64,000 bases of DNA from Aquabacterium sp. J223 (GCF_024666615.1 NZ_CP088297.1:2976001-3040000); one strand, 5' to 3'. Counted from the first letter of the stretch, positions 32,492-42,116 are shown. Notes: generated by a model from the letters alone, not told the origin. Numbers and translations: made by a program.

Positions 32492-35005
32492 TCACCCCTC
32501 CAGCGGGGCCAGCAGCCGGTCCAGGTCCTCGGCGCTGAACTTGACGGCGCCCTCGGCGTCGCGGCCGAGCACCGCCTCGGCCAGCGCCGACTTGCGCTGC
32601 TGCAGCGCCAGGATGCGCTCCTCGATGCTGCCCTCGGCCACCAGCCGGTAGACGAACACCGGCCGGTCCTGGCCGATGCGGTGCGCGCGGTCGCTGGCCT
32701 GGCGTTCGGCGGCCGGGTTCCACCACGGGTCGAGGTGGATCACGGTGTCGGCGGCGGTGAGGTTGAGGCCGACGCCGCCGGCCTTCAGGCTGGCCAGCAG
32801 CACCGGCTCGTGCTCACGCGACTGGAAGCGCGCGACCAGCGCGCCGCGCTCGGCCGGCGGCGTGTCGCCGGTCAGCACCAGGTGCGGCAGCGACCAGTCG
32901 TGCAGCGCGCGGCCGACCAGGCCCAGCAGTTCGGTGAACTGGCTGAACACCAGCACCCGGCGGCCCTCCTCCACCAGCGCGGGCAGCATGTCGTGCAGCA
33001 GGTCGAGCTTGGCGCTGCCCGCATCGGTCTGGCCGGCGGGCCCCTTGACCAGCCGCGGGTCGCAGCACACCTGCCGCAGCTTGAGCAGCGCGTCGAGGAT
33101 GGCGATCTGCGACCCGGCGAACGCCTTGCGTTCGAGCACCCGGCGCACCTGCTCGTCGGCGGCCAGGCGCACGCTTTCGTAGAGGTCGCGCTGGGCGCCT
33201 TCCAGCCGCACCCGGCGCAGCACCTCGGTGCGCGGCGGCAGCTCGGTGGCGACCTCGTCCTTGGCCCGGCGCAGGATGAAGGGCCGCACCCGCTGCGCCA
33301 GCAGCTGCGCGCGCAGCGTCTCGCCGCCGTTCTCGATCGGCCGCCGCCACTGGCGGTTGAACTGCCGCTCGCTGCCGAGGAAGCCGGGCATCAGCCAGTC
33401 GAAGTGGGCCCACAGCTCGCCCAGGTGGTTCTCCAGCGGCGTGCCGGTGACGCACAGGCGGTGGCGGGTCTGCAGCCGTCGCAGCGCGGCGGCGGCCCGG
33501 CTGCCGGCGTTCTTCACCGTCTGCGCCTCGTCCAGCACCACCAGGTGCCAGGGCTGCGCCGCCAGCGCCTCGATGTCGCGCCACACCAGCGGGTAGGTGG
33601 TGATGACCAGGTCCTGTTCGGCGGCCTGCGGCAAGGTCGCCTGCCGCTGGGCACCGTGCAGCACCAGCGTGCGCAGCGTCGGCGCGATGCGCGCCGCCTC
33701 GGCCCGCCAGTTGGCCATCAGCGAGGTGGGCAGCACCACCAGCACCGGCCGGTCCAGCCGGCCGGCCTGCTGCTCGACCAGCACGTGGGCCAGCACCTGC
33801 GCCGTCTTGCCCAGGCCCATGTCGTCGGCCAGGATGCCGCCCAGCCGGTGCTCGCGCAGGTGCTGCAGCCAGGCCAGTCCCTGCCGCTGGTACGACCGCA
33901 GCGTCAGGCCCAGGCCGGGCGGCGGCGGCACCTCGGCCGGCGCGCCGGCCTCGCGCAGGCGCTGCGCCAGCGCGGCCAGGCCGGCCTCGCCCTGCAGCTG
34001 CCAGGCGCCGTGCTCGCCGGCGCGCTCGGCCATGGTGTCGGCCAGGCCGGCGCGCAGGGCGTCCAGCCGGTGCGCCTCCAGCGTGGACAGCAGCAGCGGC
34101 CCGCCGTCGGCGGTGCGCTGCGGGTCGGTCAGCAGGTCGACCATGGCGCCGACGATGGCCTTCAGCGGCGCGGCCGGCGCCTCGAGGCGGCGGCCGCCCG
34201 GCGCGCGCAGGTGGACGATGGCGCCGTCGGGGATGGACTTCACTTCGCGGGCGTCCAGCCAACGGGCGTCGCGCTTGATCAGGTCGGCCAGCAGGGGCAC
34301 CAGGTCCAGCGTCTCGCCCTCGACGTCGACACCCAGGCTCAGGCGCCAGCTGCCCTCCTGGTGCGGCTGGCGCAGCGCGCGCAGGGCCGGCGCGGACTGG
34401 GCCCATTCGGCCGGTTCGCGGCCCTGCTCGTCGCCGGTGGCCGCATCGACCAGCAGCCGCCAGCGGTCCACCGGCAGGCTCTCGTGCGCAAAGCCCGGCC
34501 GCACCACCACCTGCCAGCCCTGCGCCTGCAGCCGCGGCACCTGCTCGGCCCAGAAGTCGGCGAAATGCGCCTCCTCGGCCAGGCTCCACAGCGGGCCGAG
34601 GCCCTCGGCCGCTTCCGGGCCGCGCCACTGCAGCGCCTCCATCGGCAGCGGCTTCAGGCCGCTGGCCCACAGCGCGTCGCGCGCATCCGCCTCGGCCGAC
34701 GGGTCACGCTGCAGCAGCACGCGGGCGTTCCAGGCGCCGCGCAGCACCTCGGTCGTGGCGCGCGGCCGGGTGGCGAGGACCTTGGTCGGCGCCGGCCCTT
34801 CCCAGTTCAGGCCCTGCGCGGTGGCGTAGGTCCAGTGCGCCTGCGCCACCGTGACCTGGGCGCCGCGCGGGCCGAACCCCGGCGCCGCGCGCAGCCCGAG
34901 CAGGCCGTCGCCGCGGGTCAGCGTCTGCAGGGTCAGCCGGGGGCGGAAGTGGCCCGGGACGGGGGTGTCGGGGCCGGGTTCGGGACGGCGCTGGCCGGAA
35001 GGCAT
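32492..35005 (-). CDS. SNF2-family DEAD/DEAH-box helicase
   Basis: An 837-residue ATPase of the bacterial Snf2/RapA-like type. The N-terminal 380 residues are a family-specific region. The helicase core shows motif I ADDMGLGKTAQ, Ia VLPTSLMANW, II LDEAQ, III VTGTPLENH, then the second lobe with VFSQFTELL, TADTVIHLDPWWNP and motif VI QASDRAHRIGQ. The start at 35005 is preferred (MPSGQRRP); the frame stays open to 35200 but without support. These proteins remodel RNA polymerase or nucleoprotein; the exact role is unknown. It is convergent with the Bug gene before it. Confidence 0.88.
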   Translation of the reverse strand: MPSGQRRPEPGPDTPVPGHFRPRLTLQTLTRGDGLLGLRAAPGFGPRGAQVTVAQAHWTYATAQGLNWEGPAPTKVLATRPRATTEVLRGAWNARVLLQRDPSAEADARDALWASGLKPLPMEALQWRGPEAAEGLGPLWSLAEEAHFADFWAEQVPRLQAQGWQVVVRPGFAHESLPVDRWRLLVDAATGDEQGREPAEWAQSAPALRALRQPHQEGSWRLSLGVDVEGETLDLVPLLADLIKRDARWLDAREVKSIPDGAIVHLRAPGGRRLEAPAAPLKAIVGAMVDLLTDPQRTADGGPLLLSTLEAHRLDALRAGLADTMAERAGEHGAWQLQGEAGLAALAQRLREAGAPAEVPPPPGLGLTLRSYQRQGLAWLQHLREHRLGGILADDMGLGKTAQVLAHVLVEQQAGRLDRPVLVVLPTSLMANWRAEAARIAPTLRTLVLHGAQRQATLPQAAEQDLVITTYPLVWRDIEALAAQPWHLVVLDEAQTVKNAGSRAAAALRRLQTRHRLCVTGTPLENHLGELWAHFDWLMPGFLGSERQFNRQWRRPIENGGETLRAQLLAQRVRPFILRRAKDEVATELPPRTEVLRRVRLEGAQRDLYESVRLAADEQVRRVLERKAFAGSQIAILDALLKLRQVCCDPRLVKGPAGQTDAGSAKLDLLHDMLPALVEEGRRVLVFSQFTELLGLVGRALHDWSLPHLVLTGDTPPAERGALVARFQSREHEPVLLASLKAGGVGLNLTAADTVIHLDPWWNPAAERQASDRAHRIGQDRPVFVYRLVAEGSIEERILALQQRKSALAEAVLGRDAEGAVKFSAEDLDRLLAPLEG

Positions 35006-35223
35006 CGGCGGATTGTCGCGGCGGCCCGGGCGGCCGCCCGACGGCCCGGCCGCCCGCACCGGCCGCGACGCCCGACGCGCGGTGTGTGGGGGATCCTTGA
35101 TTTCGGTCATCCCCCGGGGCAGTCCCACCTCAACCCGGCACCGCCGAGTGACGAAACCGGGACACCTCGCCGCATCTTGTTTGGTGAATGCAGCCTCCAC
35201 CGACCACGTTTTGAAAGGAAGTC

Positions 35224-36783
35224 GTGAAAAACGCCCAGATGAAGTTCGCCACCAAGCTCGCCCTCGCCTTCACTGCCCTGGTGGTCATGACGGTGCTGGT
35301 GAGCGGCTTCGCCATCACCCGCCTCGCCTCGGTCAACGCCGACACGGTGGAGATCGCCGAGAGCTGGCTGCCCAGCATCAAGGTGCTCGGTGAAATCCGC
35401 ACCTATGCCAACCAGCAGCGCCGTGCCGAAGGCGATCACCTGCTGAGCGCCACGCCGGAGGAGATGACCGAGATTGAGCAGCGAGTGCGCGAGATTGCCG
35501 CCAAGCTGGACGAGCGTCGTAAGCACTACGAGCCCTTGATCGCCAACGCGGACGAACAGGCGGGCTACGAACGCTACAAGGAGAAGCTGGCCGCCTACCG
35601 GACCGCCCGCGCGAAGCTGTTCGAACTTTCCCGCAAGGGCGACGCCGCGGAGTCGCGGCACTTCTTCCGCAACGAGTCGCGCACCGCCTTCAACGCGATG
35701 GTGGCTGAACTGGGCGGGTTGGTCGACATCAACGTCAAAGGCGCCGACGACGTCGCCGCGCGCTCAAAGACAACCTACGCCGCCGCCGTGCGCTGGACCG
35801 TCGGCATCATGCTGGCGGCCGTGCTGATCGCCGTCGCGGTCGCCGTCGGCATCCTGCGCGGCGTGAAGAAGACGCTGGGCGGCGAGCCCGCCGAAGCCGC
35901 CGCGCTGGCGCAGCGCGTCGCCGAGGGCGACCTGAGCGTGGCCATCCACACCGCGCCGGGCGACACGGCCAGCCTGCTGGCCTCGCTCAAACGCATGCAG
36001 GACAGCCTGTCGGCCATCGTCTGCGACGTGCGGGCCAACGCCGAAGGCGTGGCCACCGCCTCGGCGCAGATCGCCCAGGGCAACGCCGAGCTGAGCGGCC
36101 GCACCGAGGAGCAGGCGAGCTCGCTGCAGCAGACCGCCGCGTCGATGGAGCAGCTGGGCTCCACCGTGCGCCAGAACGCCGACAACGCGGCCCAGGCCAA
36201 CCAGCTGGCCAGCGGTGCTTCCAGCGTCGCCGAACAGGGCGGCGCGGTGGTCGGCGAGGTGGTCGCCACCATGCGCGAGATCGACGAGTCGGCGCGCCGC
36301 ATCGCCGACATCATCGGCACCATCGACGGCATCGCCTTCCAGACCAACATCCTGGCGTTGAACGCCGCGGTGGAAGCGGCCCGCGCCGGCGAGCAGGGCC
36401 GCGGCTTCGCCGTGGTCGCCAGCGAGGTGCGTTCGCTGGCCCAGCGCAGCGCCAGCGCGGCCAAGGAGATCAAGGCCCTCATCTCCACCAGCAGCGAGCG
36501 CGTCGAGCGCGGCAGCGTGCAGGCCGCCCAGGCCGGCGAGAAGATGACCGAGATCGTCGCCGCCATCCGCCGCGTCACCGACCTGATGGGCGAAATCAGC
36601 TCGGCCTCGCAGGAGCAGAGCAGCGGCGTCTCGCAGATCGGCGAGGCCGTCGGCCAGATGGACCAGGTGACGCAGCAGAACGCCGCGCTGGTCGAGGAAA
36701 GCGCCGCCGCCGCCGACAGCCTGAAGTCGCAGGCGGCCAAGCTGGTCGACGCGGTGGCGGTGTTCCGCCTCGCCCGCGGCTGA
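35224..36783 (+). CDS. Methyl-accepting chemotaxis protein
   Basis: A 519-residue chemoreceptor. A first membrane helix ([20 protein letters not shown]) is followed by a periplasmic four-helix-bundle-like ligand domain of about 150 residues, a second helix ([21 protein letters not shown]), a linker with HAMP-like character and the cytoplasmic signalling hairpin ([40 protein letters not shown], then methylation regions). No NWETF-type pentapeptide for CheR docking is seen at the C-terminus. The start is a GTG with GAAAGGAAG upstream. Ligand unknown; neighbours suggest an aromatic acid but do not prove it. Confidence 0.92.
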   Translation: MKNAQMKFATKLALAFTALVVMTVLVSGFAITRLASVNADTVEIAESWLPSIKVLGEIRTYANQQRRAEGDHLLSATPEEMTEIEQRVREIAAKLDERRKHYEPLIANADEQAGYERYKEKLAAYRTARAKLFELSRKGDAAESRHFFRNESRTAFNAMVAELGGLVDINVKGADDVAARSKTTYAAAVRWTVGIMLAAVLIAVAVAVGILRGVKKTLGGEPAEAAALAQRVAEGDLSVAIHTAPGDTASLLASLKRMQDSLSAIVCDVRANAEGVATASAQIAQGNAELSGRTEEQASSLQQTAASMEQLGSTVRQNADNAAQANQLASGASSVAEQGGAVVGEVVATMREIDESARRIADIIGTIDGIAFQTNILALNAAVEAARAGEQGRGFAVVASEVRSLAQRSASAAKEIKALISTSSERVERGSVQAAQAGEKMTEIVAAIRRVTDLMGEISSASQEQSSGVSQIGEAVGQMDQVTQQNAALVEESAAAADSLKSQAAKLVDAVAVFRLARG

Positions 36784-36851
36784 CGCAGCCTTCCAGCAAG
36801 GGGCGGGCGGGCGGCTATGCTGCCCGCCCGCCCTCATCGCTTTGCGGCCCC

Positions 36852-37088
36852 GTGAAAACCTACGACATCGAAGTGCAGCGCCTGAAGTCCGCCCGCCACG
36901 ACAAGGGCGTGATCGAGCTGGGCACCGACCTGCTGGTGCAGCCGCGCACGCCGCGCGACGAGGACGATGCCGGCAGCCGGCTGCGCATCCCGGTCGAGCA
37001 TGCGCGCACGCTGCTCATCCTGCTCAAGCAGCAGATCGCCGAACTGGACAAGCTGCAGCCGCGCAGCCGGCGGTCGGGCCGCTGCTGA
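36852..37088 (+). CDS. Conserved small protein of unknown function
   Basis: A 78-residue cytoplasmic protein: MKTYDIEVQRLKSARHDKGV, then IELGTDLLVQPRTPRDEDD and a helix ARTLLILLKQQIAELDKL, with a basic tail. I have no family name but the sequence has the look of a conserved Burkholderiales protein: ordered, charged and of normal codon use. GTG start; it stops 12 bp before the end of the convergent corA gene. Role unknown. Confidence 0.6.
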   Translation: MKTYDIEVQRLKSARHDKGVIELGTDLLVQPRTPRDEDDAGSRLRIPVEHARTLLILLKQQIAELDKLQPRSRRSGRC

Positions 37089-37100
37089 GCGGGCGCCGGT

Positions 37101-38067
37101 TCAGAGCCAGCCGACGCGGCGGAAGCGCCAGTACAGCAGGCCCGCCGCACCGGCGATGGCGCCCAGCGCGGCCGGGTAGCCGTAGGCCCACTTCAGCTCC
37201 GGCATGTGCTCGAAGTTCATGCCCCAGATGCCGGCCAGCGCGGTGGACACACCGAAGATGGCGGCCCAGGCGGCCAGCCGCTTGGTGGTCTCCGACTCCT
37301 CGATGGTGACCATCGACAGGTTGACCTGGATGGCGGTGCCGATGGTGTCGCGGATGCCGTCGATGGCGGTGTTGATGCGCGTGAGGTGGTCGTGCACGTC
37401 GCGGAAGTACTCCTGCGTGCTGGCGCACACCGCCGGGACGCGACCCCCGTGCAGCTTGCCGGCCACCTCCACCAGCGGCGCGACCGCATGGCGCAGCACC
37501 GAGGCACGGCGCTTGAGCGCGTACAGCCGCTCGATGTTCCAGCGCGCGGCGCCGGGCTCGAAGATCTGCGCCTCGATGGTCTCCAGTTCGGTCTCGATGG
37601 TGTCCAGCAGCGGGAAGTAGCGGTCGACCACCGCATCGAGCAGCGCATAGAAGACGAAGCCGGCACCGTGGCGCAGCAGCTCGGGCTCCCGCTCGCAGCG
37701 CTCGCGCACGCCGAGGAAGCCCCTGCCGGCTGCCGTTGCGCACGGACAGCACGAAGTTGGGGCCGACGAAGATGGCCACCTCGCCGACGTGCACCTCGCC
37801 CTGCTCGAGCGCCAGCAACTTCAGCACGACGAAGACGGTGTCGCCGTATTCCTCCAGCTTCGGCCGCTGGTGACCGTGGCGCGCGTCCTCGACGGCCAGG
37901 TCGTGCAGTCCGAACTCGCGCTGCATCTGCTGCAGCTCCTCGTCGGTGGCGTCGCGCAGCGCCACCCACACGAAACAGTCCGGTCGGCTGACGTGCTCGC
38001 TGATGTCCTCGACGGCGATGTCGGCGAGCTTGCGACCGTCCTGGTAGGCAACACAGTTGACCAGCAT
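37101..38067 (-). pseudogene. corA: CorA-type magnesium transporter, frameshifted
   Basis: CorA forms a pentameric magnesium/cobalt channel. The first frame starts MLVNCVAYQDGRKLADI and contains the N-terminal domain (FVWVALRDATDEEL, DLAVEDARHGHQRPKLEEYGDTVFVVLKLL). It loses sense at SVRNGSRQG. Removing one base from the four-C run (plus strand) at 37720-37723 continues as FLGVRERCEREPEL and then the whole C-terminal part (YALLDAVVDRYFPLLDTIE, ASTQEYFRDVHDHLTRI) with the two helices and the signature GIWGMNFEHMPELKW. The break is most simply a one-base sequencing error; otherwise it is a recent pseudogene. Confidence 0.85.
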
Positions 38068-38075
38068 GTGGCGGC

Positions 38076-39151
38076 TCAGCCCAGCGTGAACGACTCGTTG
38101 ATCGCGCTCTTCACGCCGCCGCCCATCTGCGGCCCGCCGCCGGCGACGATGACCTCATCGCCCACCACCACCGCGCCCATGCCGTGGCGCGGGGTCAGCA
38201 TCGGCGCATGCGCCTCCCAGCGGTCGGCCACCGGGTCCCAGGCCTCGTTCTGGCCGAAGACGCGGTTGGTACCCTCCCCGCCCATGACGAACACCTTGCC
38301 GCGGTAGAGCACGCAGCCGTGGCCGCTGCGCGGCGTCGGCATGGGGGTGCGGAAGTCCCAGCGGTCGGCCTGCGCGTCGTAGCGGTGGTGCAGGCTGCTG
38401 TTGGTGTGGAAGGAATCGACCCGGCCGCCGATGACGTGCAGCGCGTCGTTGACGATCACGATCCCGGTGTGGTCGCGCGCCACCGGCAGCGGCTGGCGGC
38501 GTTCGTAGCGGTCGGTGGCGGGGTCGTAGACCAGGTGCCAGTCGATGGAGCGGCGCCAGTCGCTGCCGATGGCGCCGCCGATCAGGTGCACCTTGCCGGC
38601 CAGGCCGATGCAGGCGATCGCGCCGCAGGCCTCGGGCAGTCGGCGCAGGCGGTTCCAGCGGCTGCCGTCGAAGGCAAAGGCCTCGTCGTGCGGCGTGCGG
38701 TTCTGTTCGATGAAACCGCCGAAGGCGTAGAGCCGGTCGCCGAGGGTGGCCACGCCGACGTGGTTGGCGCCGCGCGGCAGCTGTGGCAGCTCCTCCCAGC
38801 GGTCGCTGGCCGGGTCGTAGGCGTGGTGGTAGGGCTTGTCCACCCGCTGCTCGGCGTAGCCGCCGACCAGGTGCACCCGGTTGCGGTAGGCCACCGCCCA
38901 GGCCATCTCGGTGCGCGGGATGGGCAGCGGCGCGCGGGCCGCCAGGCCCCGGGCCGGGCCGCCGCCGGTGCCGGGCTGTCGGTGACCGCCTGCTGCGCAT
39001 GGATCGCCGGCAGATCGATGCGGCCGGGCTGGGCCAGCCGCTCGAACTGGCCAGTGTGGTGGCCATGCTGGTGTCCCTGCTGGGCCCGCAGCAGCGCGGG
39101 GGCGGCGAGCGCAGCGGCGGCGCCGAGGACGAGGTGGCGGCGATGGGGCAT
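38076..39151 (-). pseudogene. Secreted kelch-repeat protein, frameshifted after the signal region
   Basis: A beta-propeller of about five or six kelch repeats, each with paired Gly and conserved Trp (HLVGGYAE, YAFGGFIEQ, HLIGGAIGSDW, HVIGGRVDSF, FVMGGEGTNR, IVAGGGPQMGGG). The repeats run in the frame 38076-38906. The export signal (MPHRRHLVLGAAAALAAPALLRAQ) lies in another frame from 39151. Adding one G to the GGGG run at 38957-38960 (CCCC on the plus strand) joins the two: ARPG continues as LAARAPLPIPRTEMAWAV. The protein is then about 358 residues and periplasmic. It ends 8 bp before corA. Confidence 0.75.
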
Positions 39152-39211
39152 GGCGGTCCTGCGTGGCGCGCCCTCCACGGGCGCGGGGCCGACTCTAGCG
39201 CCGGGACCGGG

Positions 39212-40210
39212 TCAGTCGGGCACGACCTTGGCCCGCTGGATCACCGCGGCCCACTTGCGCGTCTCGGCATCGATGAAGTTGTTGAAGTCGGCCGGGCCGC
39301 TGCCCACCGGCACCGTGCCCATGGCCTCCAGCCGCTGGCGCATCTCCTCGGTCTGCACGATGCGGCCGACCTCGTCGGCCACGCGCTGCACGACCTCCTT
39401 CGGCGTGGCGGCCGGCGCCAGCAGGCCGGCCCAGGTGCTGCCGGTGAAGTCCTTGAAGCCCTGCTCGACGAAGGTGGGCACGTCGGGCAGCACGGCCAGC
39501 CGCTTGTCGGCGGCAACGCCGATCAGCCGCACGCGGCCGGCGCGGCCGGGCTGGATCAGCCCCTGCGCCGCGTCGAGGAAGAGCTGGATCTGCCCGCCCA
39601 CGAGGTCGGCCAGCGCCGCCGCCGCGCCGCGGTAGGGGATGTGGACCATGAAGGTGTTGGTCTGCGCCTTCAGCAGTTCGGTGGTCAGGTGCGCGGCCGA
39701 GCCGTTGCCCGACGAGCCGAAGCTGACCTTGCCCGGGTTGGCCTTGGCATACGCGACCAGCTCCTTCGCGTTCTTGAACGGCGCGTCGTTGTTCACCGCC
39801 GCCACCAGCGGCGACAGGCCGACCAGCGACACGCCGGTGAGGTCCCGCCTCGGGTCGTACGGCAGCTTGGGGTACAGCGTGGTGTTGGCCGCATAGGCCG
39901 CGATCACCATGGCGAAGGTGCTGCCGTCGGGCGCCGCCTTGGCCACCTGGTCGACGCCGAGGATGCTGTTGGCGCCGGGCCGGTTGTCGACGTTGACCGG
40001 CACGCCCAGGCGCTGCTGCAGCTGCTGCGCCACCAGGCGGGCGGTGACGTCGGTGAAGCCGCCCGGGCCGTAGGGCACGACGATGCGCAGCGGCCGCCCT
40101 CCGGGCCAGGCGCCGGTCTGGGCGACGGCGGGCAGGCCGAGGCTGGCGGCGGCCGCGGTCAGCAGCAGCGATCGGCGCGAGGAACGGGCGGTGTCGGGAC
40201 AGCGGCGCAT
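39212..40210 (-). CDS. Bug-family (TctC) tripartite tricarboxylate transporter receptor 2
   Basis: About 332 residues with a signal (RSSRRSLLLTAAAASLGLPAVAQ) and the Bug fold: RPLRIVVPYGPGGFTDVTARL, VDNRPGANSILGVDQVA, GKVSFGSSGNGSAAHLTTE and LPDVPTFVEQGF. The start at 40210 has an AGGAG ribosome site; the frame is longer. No permease genes lie nearby. It precedes the kelch gene by 60 bp on the same strand, and the PYP-linked ligase lies upstream with a 142-bp gap. Confidence 0.88.
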   Translation of the reverse strand: MRRCPDTARSSRRSLLLTAAAASLGLPAVAQTGAWPGGRPLRIVVPYGPGGFTDVTARLVAQQLQQRLGVPVNVDNRPGANSILGVDQVAKAAPDGSTFAMVIAAYAANTTLYPKLPYDPRRDLTGVSLVGLSPLVAAVNNDAPFKNAKELVAYAKANPGKVSFGSSGNGSAAHLTTELLKAQTNTFMVHIPYRGAAAALADLVGGQIQLFLDAAQGLIQPGRAGRVRLIGVAADKRLAVLPDVPTFVEQGFKDFTGSTWAGLLAPAATPKEVVQRVADEVGRIVQTEEMRQRLEAMGTVPVGSGPADFNNFIDAETRKWAAVIQRAKVVPD

Positions 40211-40352
40211 GCGGAGGCTCCTGCAGGTTCGGGTCGCCCTCGAAGGGCGGGCCGGCAGTCTAGGCAGCGCGGGCCACCGTGCCGCTCGGGTCCCACCCGC
40301 GACGGCCTGTCGCCCACCGGACAGCGCGCCCGCAGCGCGGAACGTCGGCGGA

Positions 40353-41570
40353 TCAGACCACCGGTTCGGCGGCCACCGGCCAGTCGCAGGCCTTGCCCTG
40401 GGCGTTGACCGGCAGCGCGGTCCCGATGCGGCAGGCACGCGGTTGCGCCGGCGCCGGCAGGTGGGCGGCGGCCCACCGAAGCAGGCGTTCCGCCAGGCCG
40501 TCAGGCTGGGCACCGGCCGACGGCACGACGAAGGCCTTGAGCCGTCCGCCCTCCTCCGGCGTCATCAGCCGCACCGCGGCGTCGGCCACCTCAGGGTGGC
40601 GGCACAGCACCGCCCGCACCTGCTCGGGAAAGACGTTGTGCCCGGCCACCTGCACCGCGGCGTCGTGGCGGCCGCGCAGCTCGAAGCGGTCGACGGCCGT
40701 CCAGTGCAGCCGGTCCTGCAGCGCGACGGGCGACGTGCCGCCGTCCGCATGGCGACGGTGCAGCGAGCCGCCATCCGCCCCGGGCGACCAGAACGGCATC
40801 AGCCTGAAGGGCGCGCCGGGGGCGTCGCGCCAACCGATGCCGGCGGTCTCGGAGCTGCCGTAGACCTGCAGCAGGCGCGACAGCCCCTGCTCGAGCAACG
40901 AGGTGGCCAGTGCGTCCGGGCACGGCGCGGTGGAGCTGACGCCGACCACGCCGGCCGCGAACGCCGCGCCATGGCGCGACAGCAGCGCCCAGTGCGCCGG
41001 GTGGCTCACCACCAGGTCGCCCGGCCGCAGCGTCTTGGCGAAGCCCTGCGGTGTGAGCGCGCGGCCGTCCACCACCGGCACGCCGCCCAAGGCCTGGGGC
41101 AGCAGCACGGTGAAGAGGAAGCCGTAGATGTGGTGCGAGGGCACCGCGCTGACCACCCGGTTCACCGCCCCGAGCAGGCCGGCGGTGTGGGCCACCTCCT
41201 GCTGCAGGTCGGCCAGGCGGTGGGTGCAGGGCTTGCGCGGGCCGGTGCTGCCCGAGGTGCGGAAGCTGAGCTGCGCATCGGCCACCGCGAGCGCACGGCG
41301 CACCAGCTGCAGCCAGCCGCCGACGTCCTGCTGCGCCAGCAGCAGGTCCTCCAGGCCGCTCTCGTGCAGGTGCAGCGCCTCGGTCAGCGCGCCGGCCACC
41401 GACAGCCGCTCCAGCGAGTCCAGGCCCAGCCCGTCCTCGTCCAACCGCAGCGTCGGTGCCCAGGGGCCGGCGGACAACGCCGGCAGGCCGGGCCGCAGCG
41501 CACCCACCTCGTCGCGCACCAGGTCGCCCACCACACGCGCCAGCGCGTGGTCGTCGGCATGCCAGCGCAT
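40353..41570 (-). CDS. PYP-linked 4-coumarate-CoA ligase
   Basis: A 405-residue adenylate-forming enzyme, clearly shorter than usual 4-coumarate ligases of about 540. The core has SFRTSGSTGPRKPCTH (ATP loop), VYGSSETAGI, GRHDAAVQVAGHNVFPEQVR and a C-terminal Lys in NAQGKACDW. The first 90 residues look like a small helical domain with GLDSLER (Ser52), like the pantetheine site of an acyl carrier protein. Its place 8 bp after the pyp gene identifies it as the ligase that makes p-coumaroyl-CoA for chromophore loading, as in the PYP-activation ligase family. Confidence 0.82.
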   Translation of the reverse strand: MRWHADDHALARVVGDLVRDEVGALRPGLPALSAGPWAPTLRLDEDGLGLDSLERLSVAGALTEALHLHESGLEDLLLAQQDVGGWLQLVRRALAVADAQLSFRTSGSTGPRKPCTHRLADLQQEVAHTAGLLGAVNRVVSAVPSHHIYGFLFTVLLPQALGGVPVVDGRALTPQGFAKTLRPGDLVVSHPAHWALLSRHGAAFAAGVVGVSSTAPCPDALATSLLEQGLSRLLQVYGSSETAGIGWRDAPGAPFRLMPFWSPGADGGSLHRRHADGGTSPVALQDRLHWTAVDRFELRGRHDAAVQVAGHNVFPEQVRAVLCRHPEVADAAVRLMTPEEGGRLKAFVVPSAGAQPDGLAERLLRWAAAHLPAPAQPRACRIGTALPVNAQGKACDWPVAAEPVV

Positions 41571-41578
41571 GGCGGCCC

Positions 41579-41968
41579 TCAGACGCGCTTGACGAAGATC
41601 CAGTACGAGCCGCCGTTGATGGCGCGCTTCATGTGCACCTTCACCCGGGTGGCCTTCATCTGATGGTCGAAGACGTACTCGAACAGCGTGTTCAGGTTGT
41701 CCTCGCGCACGCCCTTGTCGAACACGCCCTTGAACTGCGGCCGGTTGGTGCAGGGCGCGATGTCGGTGAAGAAGTTCTTGCCGATCATCGCCTTCGGGTC
41801 CCGGCCGGTGATGGCGCCCTCGGTGGCGTTGTACCGCAGCACCTTGCCCGTCCGGTCGACCTCGACGGCGCCGAAGGCGAGCTTGTTGAGGTCGGCCTCA
41901 TTCAAACGGGCCAGCACGTTCTCGATGTCGGCCTTGCCGAAGGCGACGGTGTCCAGAGTCGAAATCAT
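41579..41968 (-). CDS. pyp: Photoactive yellow protein
   Basis: A 129-residue PAS-domain blue-light sensor. It aligns end to end with Halorhodospira PYP with a four-residue N-terminal extension. All chromophore-site residues are present: Tyr46, Glu50, Thr54, Arg56 and Cys73 (Tyr42, Glu46, Thr50, Arg52, Cys69 of the reference), in [15 protein letters not shown] and [11 protein letters not shown]; the C-terminus SYWIFVKRV also matches. Cys73 would bind p-coumarate as a thioester. The chosen ATG has GGGAG upstream. The ligase gene follows at 8 bp. No tyrosine ammonia-lyase gene is in the window. Confidence 0.97.
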   Translation of the reverse strand: MISTLDTVAFGKADIENVLARLNEADLNKLAFGAVEVDRTGKVLRYNATEGAITGRDPKAMIGKNFFTDIAPCTNRPQFKGVFDKGVREDNLNTLFEYVFDHQMKATRVKVHMKRAINGGSYWIFVKRV

Positions 41969-42054
41969 GGAGAGCTCCCTGCGTGGATGGATCGGACGGC
42001 GGCCCGCGGCGAACGCGGGTCGCCGGGGCCTGTATCGGCGCCCATCCCCCCATG

Positions 42055-42072
42055 CATTGAGTACGCTCAATG
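42055..42072. promoter_or_regulatory. Perfect inverted repeat upstream of pyp (probable operator)
   Basis: CATTGAGTACGCTCAATG has perfect seven-base arms around TACG. It lies 87 bp before the pyp ATG, in the 148-bp gap after the TPP-enzyme gene, and is AT-rich against a GC-rich background with no T-tract, so an operator is likelier than a terminator. The regulator is unknown. Confidence 0.5.
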
Positions 42073-42116
42073 AAGTCTCCGGCAGAGTGTGCGAAAGCGC
42101 ACGCCCCGCCGCCCGC

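Noticed and set aside
42089-42102. GTGCG-AAAG-CGCAC as a fourth IclR operator copy
   Set aside because: The spacer is one base shorter and the CAATG centre of the other three copies is lost; kept only as a nearby dyad.
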